A stretch of 31,364 nt of DNA, taken from contig JBGAQU010000023.1 in assembly GCA_044220535.1 (NCBI GenBank), positions 1 to 31,364 on the forward strand, in the 5' to 3' direction. This document shows, piece by piece, positions 1 to 6,743 of this stretch. The DNA is from JBDHTS01 sp044220535. Its GTDB lineage: Bacteria > Pseudomonadota > Alphaproteobacteria > Micavibrionales > Micavibrionaceae. The notes beneath the pieces were generated by a model. The model was not told the origin of the DNA, made no database searches, and saw only the letters and a program-made list of their open reading frames with translations. Position numbers and translations under genes: made by a program. The stretch's first letter is position 1. The number at the start of each line of letters is the position of its first letter.

Positions 1-204
1 GGTCACAGTTTTACCAACAGACATACTGGGTTTACCTTCATGGTCTGTATAAAACTCTATATCTCCTTGGCCTTCACAAAACTCATCACTGATTAGTTTG
101 TAGGCTTTATAGTTTTCATCGAGCTTTTTAAGCTGCTCGGTTAAAAGATCGGCAGGACACTTAGCTTTAACTGCCTTTTCGAATTCTTCTTTTGTCATTG
201 TCAT
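1..204 (-). CDS. Unknown small protein downstream of rpmC (C-terminus outside window)
   Basis: An open frame of 68 codons starts with ATG at 204 and runs off the window edge. The start is supported by an AAGGAG Shine-Dalgarno that overlaps the rpmC stop, seven bases before the ATG; a second ATG lies two codons in. The protein begins MTMTKEEFEKAVKAK and is rich in Lys, Glu and Asp, with a predicted helical start. I recognise no family. In most bacteria rpsQ follows rpmC, so this ORF occupies a position where an r-protein gene is expected. It looks clearly more AT-rich than rpmC, like the other short ORFs lodged between core genes here. It has no promoter of its own in view and is probably translated from the S10/spc message. 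Confidence 0.7.
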   Translation of the reverse strand, partial: MTMTKEEFEKAVKAKCPADLLTEQLKKLDENYKAYKLISDEFCEGQGDIEFYTDHEGKPSMSVGKTVT

Positions 205-215
205 TTCAAGTCTCC

Positions 216-491
216 TTAAGCCGCTGTTTTACCGGATTTTTTGGCAGCGGCCTTTTTCGGCGCGGCTTTCTTTCCGGTTTTTGCGGTTGCGTTAGCGGTT
301 GCGTCCATCGCAGTCTTTACTCGCGCGATCTGGCGGCGGGTGTTGCGGATTTCCGACGTATTGGCCAATTGGCCCTGGCTTTTCTGGAAGCGCATGTTCA
401 TCTGGCGCTTTTTCAGGTCCATCAGGTCTTTTTGCAGCTCATCGGCCGTTTTACCCGTCAGATCTACCTTTTTTTTCTTTTTGTCCGCCAT
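216..491 (-). CDS. rpmC: 50S ribosomal protein L29 with Lys/Ala-rich tail
   Basis: L29 is a small two-helix protein of the large subunit near the peptide exit tunnel. The core is recognisable at residues about 8-65 (TADELQKDL..., then QLANTSEIRNTRRQIARVKT). ATG at 491 is preferred because AAGGAG lies six bases upstream; a frame-open ATG at 506 would add five residues and lies before the ribosome-binding site. At 91 aa it is longer than the usual 63-70. The extra length is a C-terminal tail of almost only Ala, Lys, Thr and Gly (AKTGKKAAPKKAAAKK), similar in composition to the N-terminal extension of RpoB in this window. It follows rplP after 24 bases. Confidence 0.95.
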   Translation of the reverse strand: MADKKKKKVDLTGKTADELQKDLMDLKKRQMNMRFQKSQGQLANTSEIRNTRRQIARVKTAMDATANATAKTGKKAAPKKAAAKKSGKTAA

Positions 492-515
492 GGCGGTCTC
501 CTTCAACTTCTATCG

Positions 516-929
516 TTATTCGCCGACGCGGGCGATGAACTTGGTTTTGATCGGCAGCTTGGCGGCGCCCAGCTCGAACGCCTCGCGGGCGACTTGCGGG
601 TTGACACCGTCGATTTCAAACAGAATACGGCCGGCCTTTACACGGGCCGCCCACCATTCAGGCGCACCCTTACCGGAACCCATCCGCACTTCCAGAGGTT
701 TTTTCGAAACCGGCACGTCCGGGAATATGCGGATCCAGACGTTGCCCTGACGCTTCATGTGACGCGTGATGGCACGGCGTGCGGCTTCGATCTGACGCGC
801 GGTCAGGCGATCCGGCTCCATTGCCTTCAGGCCGTAAGCGCCGAATGCCAGTGTCGCGCCCGAAGTCGCCAGGCCATGAATGCGGCCTTTATGCTGCTTG
901 CGGTATTTGGTTTTTTTCGGTTGTAACAT
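516..929 (-). CDS. rplP: 50S ribosomal protein L16
   Basis: L16 binds 23S rRNA at the base of the central protuberance and helps shape the A site. The 137-aa product has the normal family length and starts MLQPKKTKYRKQHKGR. Typical L16 segments are present: the RQIEAARRAITRHMKR helix, the WIRIFPD.PVSKKP segment and the GKGAPEWWAARVKAG loop. It lies 28 bases after rpsC and 24 before rpmC in the S10/spc run, with no promoter or terminator between. Confidence 0.97.
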   Translation of the reverse strand: MLQPKKTKYRKQHKGRIHGLATSGATLAFGAYGLKAMEPDRLTARQIEAARRAITRHMKRQGNVWIRIFPDVPVSKKPLEVRMGSGKGAPEWWAARVKAGRILFEIDGVNPQVAREAFELGAAKLPIKTKFIARVGE

Positions 930-957
930 AGCCTTGTCTTCCTAAAAAAATCGTCGA

Positions 958-1650
958 TTACTGTCTCGGTGCTCCACCTTCGGCGGGGCGGTTTTCGGAC
1001 CGTTTGTCGCGCGCCATCGGATCGTGTTCCATGATGTCGCCTTTGTAGATCCAGACCTTCACGCCGATGATCCCGTAGGTGGTCAGCGCTTCGGCAAAGC
1101 CGTAATCCATATCGGCACGCAGCGTATGCAAAGGCACGCGGCCTTCACGGTACCATTCGGTCCGGGCAATGTCGGCGCCGCCGAGACGGCCCGCAACGTT
1201 GATCCGGATGCCCTGGCCGCCCTGGCGCAGTGCGCTTTGCACAGCGCGTTTCATGGCGCGGCGGAAGGAAACCCTACGCTCCAGCTGCTGGCAGACGCCT
1301 TCGGCGACCAGCTGCGCATCGACTTCCGGCTTGCGGATTTCGACGATGTTCAGGCTGACGTCGGAACCGGCGCGGGCGGACAGGTCCTTACGCAGTTTTT
1401 CGATATCGGCGCCTTTTTTGCCGATGATCGTGCCAGGACGCGCGGTGTGCACCGTCACTTTCGTGTTCTGCGCGGCGCGTTCGATCACGACCTTGCTGAT
1501 GCCGGAGGCTTTCAGGCGGTCTTTCACGTATTCGCGCAGTTTCAGATCGGCAACCAGGCGTTTCGCGTAATCGCGGTCCGAAAACCAGCGCGAATCCCAG
1601 GTGCGGTTGATGCCGAGGCGCAGACCGATTGGATTAACCTTGTGACCCAT
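958..1650 (-). CDS. rpsC: 30S ribosomal protein S3
   Basis: S3 lies at the mRNA entry channel of the small subunit. The 230-aa product starts MGHKVNPIGLRLGINRTWDSRW. It carries the KH domain with the GxxG loop in PGTIIGKKGADIE (about residues 73-85), and the C-terminal domain with ALRQGGQGIRINVAGRLGGADIART. The tail (DKRSENRPAEGGAPRQ) is of the type common in alphaproteobacterial S3. It follows rplV after five bases, so translational coupling is likely. Confidence 0.97.
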   Translation of the reverse strand: MGHKVNPIGLRLGINRTWDSRWFSDRDYAKRLVADLKLREYVKDRLKASGISKVVIERAAQNTKVTVHTARPGTIIGKKGADIEKLRKDLSARAGSDVSLNIVEIRKPEVDAQLVAEGVCQQLERRVSFRRAMKRAVQSALRQGGQGIRINVAGRLGGADIARTEWYREGRVPLHTLRADMDYGFAEALTTYGIIGVKVWIYKGDIMEHDPMARDKRSENRPAEGGAPRQ

Positions 1651-1655
1651 ATTCC

Positions 1656-2033
1656 TTAAGCTCCTTCGCGTTCGCGGACAACCACCGTCAGGCGGCTGAA
1701 AAATTTCTCGACGGGGGCGGATTTACCGCGGCCGCGCGCATGGAAGCGGCGCATTTTAACGGCCTTGCCGACGGTCGCTTCCGCGACATACAGGCGGTCC
1801 ACATCTAGGCCGTGGTTGTTTTCAGCGTTCGATACGGCGGCCTGCAGAACCTTTTTCACATCAGCGGCAATACGGCGGCTGCAGAAATCAAGATCGGTCA
1901 TCGCCTTGCCCGCTTTTTTGCCGCGGATCAGCTGCGCGACAAGGTTCAGCTTGCGCGGGCTGGTGCGAAGATATTTCGCGTAGGCTCTGGCTTCATTGTC
2001 GGCCTTGCGGGCCGGGTTGGCGGACTGTCCCAT
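1656..2033 (-). CDS. rplV: 50S ribosomal protein L22
   Basis: L22 contacts all domains of 23S rRNA and extends a beta-hairpin into the exit tunnel. The 125-aa product has the expected RTSPRKLNLVAQLIRGK motif, the VLQAAVSNAENNHGLD segment and the RFHARGRGKSAPVEK hairpin tip. There is a short N-terminal extension (MGQSANPARKADNEARAYAK) before the conserved core. The ATG overlaps the rpsS stop by one base (TAATG), a tight coupling. Confidence 0.97.
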   Translation of the reverse strand: MGQSANPARKADNEARAYAKYLRTSPRKLNLVAQLIRGKKAGKAMTDLDFCSRRIAADVKKVLQAAVSNAENNHGLDVDRLYVAEATVGKAVKMRRFHARGRGKSAPVEKFFSRLTVVVREREGA

Positions 2034-2320
2034 TATGCTGCTCCTTTAGCCACTTTTTTGTCGCCACCGCCGTGACCTTTGAAGGTACGGGTCGGCGCGA
2101 ATTCGCCAAGCTTGTGCCCGATCATCTGGTCGGTGACCAGGACGGGGATGAATTTATGACCATTATGGACACCGAACGTCATGCCCACCATGTTCGGCAG
2201 GATGGTCGAACGGCGCGACCAGGTCTTGATCACATCCTTGCGGCCGCCGCTCCGTGCCGTCTCTACCTTCTTCAGAAGGTGACGGTCGATAAACGGGCCT
2301 TTCCATACGCTACGTGCCAT
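2033..2320 (-). CDS. rpsS: 30S ribosomal protein S19
   Basis: S19 forms a complex with S13 in the head of the 30S subunit. The 95-aa product starts MARSVWKGPFIDRHLLKK and has the diagnostic TWSRRSTILPNMVGMTFGVHNG and GHKLGEFAPTRTFKGH segments. Its likely Shine-Dalgarno (AAAGG, eight bases upstream) lies inside the last codons of the small ORF at 2325-2531, so rpsS translation is now wired to that inserted ORF rather than directly to rplB, its normal upstream neighbour. Confidence 0.97.
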   Translation of the reverse strand: MARSVWKGPFIDRHLLKKVETARSGGRKDVIKTWSRRSTILPNMVGMTFGVHNGHKFIPVLVTDQMIGHKLGEFAPTRTFKGHGGGDKKVAKGAA

Positions 2321-2324
2321 TTTC

Positions 2325-2531
2325 TTAGCCTTTGATTAGTTTATTTAAAACTTGGATAGTATGCAGGTTCCTCTGCGCCCAAGAAGCGTTGAATTCTAAA
2401 CTTTCCCTTTTTTTAGGATCGTCTACAGTCTTTGCGATTTCAAAGATTCTTTTTAAACAATTATCAAGATCCGCTTCACAACTATCTTTTTCGATCTGGA
2501 TGCTTTCTTCAAACTTTTGAAGTCTGGACAT
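2325..2531 (-). CDS. Unknown 68-aa protein inserted between rplB and rpsS
   Basis: The frame starts with ATG at 2531, overlapping the rplB stop by one base (TAATG), and ends four bases before the rpsS start. Its AGGAGG Shine-Dalgarno is formed by two consecutive AGG arginine codons near the 3' end of rplB. The product (starts MSRLQKFEESIQIEKDSCEADL) is acidic to neutral with two cysteines, looks all-helical with coiled-coil-like heptads, and has no signal peptide or membrane segment. I recognise no family. It looks far more AT-rich than rplB and rpsS. rplB-rpsS is among the most conserved gene junctions in bacteria, so an ORF here is unusual. The tight fit at both ends argues for a real gene. 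Confidence 0.75.
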   Translation of the reverse strand: MSRLQKFEESIQIEKDSCEADLDNCLKRIFEIAKTVDDPKKRESLEFNASWAQRNLHTIQVLNKLIKG

Positions 2532-3355
2532 TATTTTTTCCTCCTGCGGATAATGTACTTATCCGTCGACTTGTTCTTACGTGTTTTGTAGCCCTTGGTC
2601 GGTACGCCCGAGAAGGAGACCGGATGACGGCCGCCCGAGGTGCGGCCTTCGCCGCCGCCATGCGGGTGATCGACCGGGTTCATGACGACGCCGCGGTTAT
2701 GCGGCTTCCGGCCAAGCCAGCGATTACGGCCGGCCTTGCCCTTGCTGGTGTTGAAATGGTCGGGGTTCGACACCGCGCCCACTGACGCCATGCAATCCTG
2801 ACGCACGACGCGCAGTTCGCCGGAGGCCAGTTTCACCTGGGCATAGCCCTGGTCACGGCCGACGAGCTGGGCGTAGGTGCCTGCGGAACGGCACATCTGG
2901 CCGCCCTTGCCGGGCTTCATTTCGATGTTGTGAATGATCGTGCCGACCGGCATGTTTTTCAGCATCATCGCGTTGCCGGGCTTCACGTCGGTTTTTTCAC
3001 CGGCGATCACCTGGTCGCCAGCCTTCAGGCGCTGCGGCGCAAGGATATAGGCCAGTTCGCCGTCTTTGTATTTGATCAGCGCAATAAATGCGGTGCGGTT
3101 CGGATCGTATTCCAGACGCTCAACCGTTGCGACCATATCGAACTTGCGGCGCTTCCAGTCGATGATGCGGTAACGGCGTTTATGGCCGCCCCCACGGAAA
3201 CGCGACGTGATACGGCCCGTATTGTTACGGCCGCCGCTGGCATGCTTGCCTTCGGTCAGCGAAGCCTCGGGCTTGCCTTTCCACAGGAAGCTGCGATCGG
3301 TGATGATCAGCTGGCGGGTGCCTGGCGTTACCGGATTGAAATTTTTAAGTGCCAT
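2531..3355 (-). CDS. rplB: 50S ribosomal protein L2
   Basis: L2 is a primary 23S rRNA binder needed for subunit joining and peptidyl-transferase activity. The 274-aa product is full length: N-terminal OB-like part (SGGRNNTGRITSRFRGGGHKRRYRIIDWKR), SH3-like part, and the conserved C-terminal MNPVDHPHGGGEGR loop containing the functionally important histidine. The 3' end encodes RRRKK, where two Arg codons are AGG-AGG and double as the ribosome-binding site of the following small ORF. It starts 33 bases after rplW ends. Confidence 0.98.
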   Translation of the reverse strand: MALKNFNPVTPGTRQLIITDRSFLWKGKPEASLTEGKHASGGRNNTGRITSRFRGGGHKRRYRIIDWKRRKFDMVATVERLEYDPNRTAFIALIKYKDGELAYILAPQRLKAGDQVIAGEKTDVKPGNAMMLKNMPVGTIIHNIEMKPGKGGQMCRSAGTYAQLVGRDQGYAQVKLASGELRVVRQDCMASVGAVSNPDHFNTSKGKAGRNRWLGRKPHNRGVVMNPVDHPHGGGEGRTSGGRHPVSFSGVPTKGYKTRKNKSTDKYIIRRRKK

Positions 3356-3388
3356 CGTTTTAAGCCCTTCTTAAATCCTTAAAGTCCT

Positions 3389-3709
3389 TTAGATACCGCT
3401 GCCGATATCGATTGTCTGGCCTGCTTCCAGCGATACGATCGCCTTCTTGCGGTCGCTCTTGAAACCGAGGCGGCCCTGGAAGCGTTTGGTCTTGCCCTTG
3501 TGGACCAGCGTGTTCACGGCTTTCACCTTGACGCTGAACAAAGCCTCGACAGCCGATTTGATCTGCGGCTTGGTCGCGGTCAGCGGCACCTGGAACGTCA
3601 CCTGGTTATGTTCGGAACCACGGGTCGATTTTTCGGTGATCACCGGGGCGCTGACAACGTCATACATCCACGCGGCGATTTCCTGTTTTTCTTTCTTTTT
3701 CGCAGCCAT
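3389..3709 (-). CDS. rplW: 50S ribosomal protein L23
   Basis: L23 sits at the tunnel exit and docks SRP and trigger factor. The product of about 106 aa has the family start of the core (YDVVSAPVITEKST), the NQVTFQV strand and the VNTLVHKGKTKRFQGRLG loop. Two ATGs are adjacent; the second, at 3709, is chosen because AAGGAG then lies seven bases upstream, while the first (3712) has a spacing of four. It follows rplD after 11 bases. Confidence 0.96.
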   Translation of the reverse strand: MAAKKKEKQEIAAWMYDVVSAPVITEKSTRGSEHNQVTFQVPLTATKPQIKSAVEALFSVKVKAVNTLVHKGKTKRFQGRLGFKSDRKKAIVSLEAGQTIDIGSGI

Positions 3710-3720
3710 CATACTTCTCC

Positions 3721-4344
3721 TTATGCCTTCAGACGTTCGGTCAGATCGGCAATCGCTTCCTTGGTCAGCACCAGCGTGTCGTGGCGCAGGATGTCATAGA
3801 CATTGGCGCCGAGAGACGGCAGCACGTCGATATGCGGGATGTTGCGCACCGACAGGGTGAAGTTTTCATCCATTTCAGCGCCGCCAACGATGAGTGCGGA
3901 GGTCACGCCCATGGCGGAGAGCTTCACAGCAACATCTTTCGTTTTTGGCTTTGCAATTTTCGCGCCGTCCAGGACGACCAGCTTGCCGTCGCGGCTTTTC
4001 GCGGACAAAGCCATGCGCAGGGCCAGTTTACGGATTTTCTTCGGCAGTTCGGTGGCGTGTGACCGCACAACCGGGCCAAAAATCGTCGCGCCGCCGACAT
4101 ATTGCGGGGAGCGGCGGGAGCCGTGACGGGCGGAACCCGTGCCTTTTTGCTTGTAAGGCTTTTTGCCGGTGCCGCTGACTTCGGATTCACCCTTGGTCTT
4201 GTGGTTGCCGGAGCGGCGCTTGTTCAATTGATAATGAACCATGCGGTGCAGGATGTCTTCGCGCACTTCGACGCCGAACACGGCATCATCAAGCTCGATA
4301 TCGCCCGAGGCTTTGTTATCCAGATTTTTAACAGCCATTTTCAT
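3721..4344 (-). CDS. rplD: 50S ribosomal protein L4
   Basis: L4 binds 23S rRNA domain I, lines the exit tunnel, and in enterobacteria represses its own S10 operon; whether it does so here is not visible. The 207-aa product has the tunnel-loop signature (KPYKQKGTGSARHGSRRSPQ) and KIRKLALRMALSAK. The start at 4344 is preceded by GAAGGTG with seven bases of spacing, formed in the 3' end of rplC; only two bases separate the two genes. Confidence 0.97.
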   Translation of the reverse strand: MKMAVKNLDNKASGDIELDDAVFGVEVREDILHRMVHYQLNKRRSGNHKTKGESEVSGTGKKPYKQKGTGSARHGSRRSPQYVGGATIFGPVVRSHATELPKKIRKLALRMALSAKSRDGKLVVLDGAKIAKPKTKDVAVKLSAMGVTSALIVGGAEMDENFTLSVRNIPHIDVLPSLGANVYDILRHDTLVLTKEAIADLTERLKA

Positions 4345-4346
4345 GG

Positions 4347-5084
4347 TTATTCACCTTCTTTTTGTTCAGTTGGCGCGGCTTCTGCAGCAGGCGCCCCGGC
4401 AGCCTTGGCAGCGCCTTTCAGGCCCGCAGGCTTCGGCACATCCGGATGGGCCGGGCGTTTGACCGCGTCGGTCACCAGAACCCAGCCGCCATTCGCGCCC
4501 GGGACGTTGCCCTGGACCAGGATCAGATTGTCCTGTTCATCAACAGCGACGATTTTCAGGTTCTGCGTCGTGGTCGTATCGTTACCGTACTGGCCGGCCA
4601 TTTTCTTGTTCTTGAAGACCTTGCCCGGATCCTGGCGCTGGCCGGTCGAACCGTGCGAGCGGTGGGAAACGGACACGCCGTGCGTCGCGCGCAGACCGCC
4701 GAAATTCCAGCGTTTCAGAACGCCCGAGAAACCATGGCCTTTGGACGTACCCTGCACATCGACAAACTGGCCCGGCACGAAATGCGTGACAGCCAGTTCA
4801 GCGCCGACTTCCAGAACGTTTTCATCGGCGACGCGGAATTCAACGACTTCTTTTTTCGGCTCGACCTTGGCTTTCGCGAAATGACCGCGCATCGCCTTAC
4901 CGACGTTTTTCGCTTTCGCAACGCCTGCGCCCAGCTGGACAGCGGTGTAACCGTCTTTTTCCTTGCTGCGGACGGCCACAACCTGGCAGTTGTCCAGTTT
5001 CAGCACGGTCACGGGGATATGGCGGCCTTCGCTATCGAAATAGCGGGTCATCCCTTCCTTGCGCGCAATCAATCCAGTTCTCAT
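4347..5084 (-). CDS. rplC: 50S ribosomal protein L3
   Basis: L3 is an early assembly protein reaching the peptidyl-transferase centre. The core begins MRTGLIARKEGMTRYFD. ATG at 5084 is chosen because the in-frame GTG at 5117 lies inside a dispersed repeat and would add a non-conserved stretch. The family hallmark GHGFSGVLKRWNFGG and the SHGSTGQRQDPGKVFKNKKMAG loop, including the glutamine that is methylated in many bacteria, are present. At 245 aa it exceeds the roughly 209 of E. coli because of an Ala-rich C-terminal tail. A 144-base non-coding gap separates it from rpsJ, the largest within the S10 part of this cluster. Confidence 0.96.
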   Translation of the reverse strand: MRTGLIARKEGMTRYFDSEGRHIPVTVLKLDNCQVVAVRSKEKDGYTAVQLGAGVAKAKNVGKAMRGHFAKAKVEPKKEVVEFRVADENVLEVGAELAVTHFVPGQFVDVQGTSKGHGFSGVLKRWNFGGLRATHGVSVSHRSHGSTGQRQDPGKVFKNKKMAGQYGNDTTTTQNLKIVAVDEQDNLILVQGNVPGANGGWVLVTDAVKRPAHPDVPKPAGLKGAAKAAGAPAAEAAPTEQKEGE

Positions 5085-5100
5085 TGTCTTCGTCCTTTTT

Positions 5101-5220
5101 TTAACCACAGAGGGCACAGAGTTAAGAGGAGTTCACAGAGGCTTTGATACCAACGAAACCGCATCTTTTAAAAATTAAAAACTCCGTGTCCTCTTTCTTT
5201 CTCTGTGAACTCTGTGTCCA
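5101..5220. repeat. CACAGAG-type dispersed inverted repeat between rpsJ and rplC
   Basis: Between rpsJ and rplC two arms (about 5101-5141 and 5179-5220) are imperfect inverted copies built from repeated ACAGAG units: three on the plus strand in the left arm and three, one degenerate, on the minus strand in the right arm. The 37-base centre is AT-rich. I associate elements of this look (AACCACAGAG...CACAGAG) with dispersed intergenic repeats in other bacterial genomes; that is from memory. The element could fold into a long hairpin in the S10 message and might alter the rplC:rpsJ ratio. Confidence 0.7.
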
Positions 5221-5228
5221 AAAACCTT

Positions 5229-5546
5229 TTACGTACCCAGCATCTTGATTTCGATGTCAACGCCCGCGGCCAGATCCAGCTTCATCAGCGCGTCTGCCGT
5301 CTGCGGGTTCCATTCCTTGATATCAAGGACGCGTTTATGCGTGCGCATTTCAAACGCTTCCTGCGATTTCTTGTCGATATGCGGCGAACGATTCACTGTG
5401 AAGCGCTCGATCCGGGTCGGCAACGGTATCGGACCCAGAACACGTGCGCCTGTGCGTTTCGCCGTATCGACGATTTCTTTTGTGCATTGATCCAGAATTC
5501 TGTGATCGAACGCTTTCAGGCGGATGCGAATGCTTTGGTTTTCCAT
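5229..5546 (-). CDS. rpsJ: 30S ribosomal protein S10 / NusE
   Basis: S10 is in the 30S head and, as NusE, pairs with NusB in antitermination and contacts NusG. The product is full length (105 aa from ATG 5546). It starts MENQSIRIRLKAFDHRILDQ and contains the conserved GPIPLPTRIERFTVNRSPHIDKKS loop. ATG at 5552 is in frame two codons earlier, but its AAAGG lies only three bases away versus nine for 5546. It follows tuf by 22 bases with no terminator, so the str and S10 parts appear co-transcribed. Confidence 0.95.
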   Translation of the reverse strand: MENQSIRIRLKAFDHRILDQCTKEIVDTAKRTGARVLGPIPLPTRIERFTVNRSPHIDKKSQEAFEMRTHKRVLDIKEWNPQTADALMKLDLAAGVDIEIKMLGT

Positions 5547-5568
5547 TGCCATTAACCTTTATCAACCG

Positions 5569-6710
5569 TTACTTCAAAATTTTCGCAACAACACCCGCGC
5601 CAACCGTCCGTCCACCCTCGCGGATAGCGAAGCGCAGGCCTTCGTTCATCGCGATCGGGGCGATCAGTTTCACCGTCACTTTCGCGTTGTCGCCAGGCAT
5701 GATCATCTCTGTCCCGGCCGGCAGCAGAACCTCGCCCGTCACGTCCGTCGTGCGGAAGTAAAACTGAGGGCGGTAGTTCGTGAAGAACGGCGTATGGCGG
5801 CCGCCTTCGTCTTTCGACAGAATGTACGCCTCAGCCTCGAACTCCGTGTGCGGGTTGATGCTGCCGGGTTTGCAAAGCACCTGGCCGCGCTCGACGTCTT
5901 CGCGCTTCGTGCCGCGCAGCAGCGCGCCGATGTTATCGCCCGCCTCGCCCTGGTCCAGCAGTTTGCGGAACATCTCGACGCCCGTGACGATGGTTTTCTG
6001 GGTGTCGCGGATGCCGACGATTTCAATCTCCTCGCCGACCTTCACAACGCCCTGCTCCACGCGGCCCGTGCACACCGTGCCGCGGCCGGAGATGGAGAAC
6101 ACGTCTTCCACAGGCATCAGGAACGGCTTGTCCTTCGGACGGTCGGGCTGCGGGATGTAGCTGTCCACCGCATCCATCAGCGCGCGGATCGACGTCTCGC
6201 CAATCTCGGGGTTGCGGCCTTCCAGAGCGGCCAGGGCCGAGCCCTTCACGATTGGAATATCGTCGCCGGGGAAATCGTAGCTGGACAGAAGCTCGCGCAC
6301 TTCCATCTCAACCAGGTCCAGCAGTTCAGCGTCATCCACCTGGTCGACCTTGTTCATGTACACAACGATCGACGGCACGCCGACCTGGCGCGCCAGCAGG
6401 ATGTGTTCGCGGGTCTGCGGCATCGGGCCGTCCGCCGCGTTCACAACATGTTCTTCACGTAATCGGCGTGGCCAGGGCAATCCACGTGCGCGTAGTGGCG
6501 CTTGTCGGTTTCATACTCAACGTGCGCCGTGCTGATGGTGATGCCGCGGGCTTTCTCCTCAGGCGCCTTGTCAATCTGGTCATACGCGCGGAATTCTTTC
6601 GAGAAATACTTCGTGATCGCGGCCGTCAGCGTCGTCTTCCCGTGGTCAACGTGCCCGATCGTGCCAATGTTGCAGTGCGGCTTCGTCCGCTCGAATTTTT
6701 CCTTAGACAT
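5569..6710 (-). pseudogene. tuf: Elongation factor Tu, frameshifted by an internal deletion of about 37 nt (possible assembly error)
   Basis: EF-Tu delivers aminoacyl-tRNA to the ribosome. The N-terminal frame (from 6710) holds MSKEKFERTKPHCNIGTIGH, the P-loop GHVDHGKT and DCPGHADYVKNM, then reads Leu and stop (TGA near 6456). The other frame resumes at VVNAADGPMPQTREHI and runs to the normal end VGAGVVAKILK at 5569, including NKVD. Intact EF-Tu has ITGAAQMDGAIL between these points: 12 codons plus one base are missing, about 37 nt. The rest of both parts looks normal. Because tuf is essential and often duplicated in proteobacteria, either another intact copy exists outside the window or this is a consensus or assembly error. 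It lies between fusA and rpsJ as expected. Confidence 0.9.
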
Positions 6711-6743
6711 GGTCTCTTTCCTTCTTTCCTAAAAAGCCTGATC

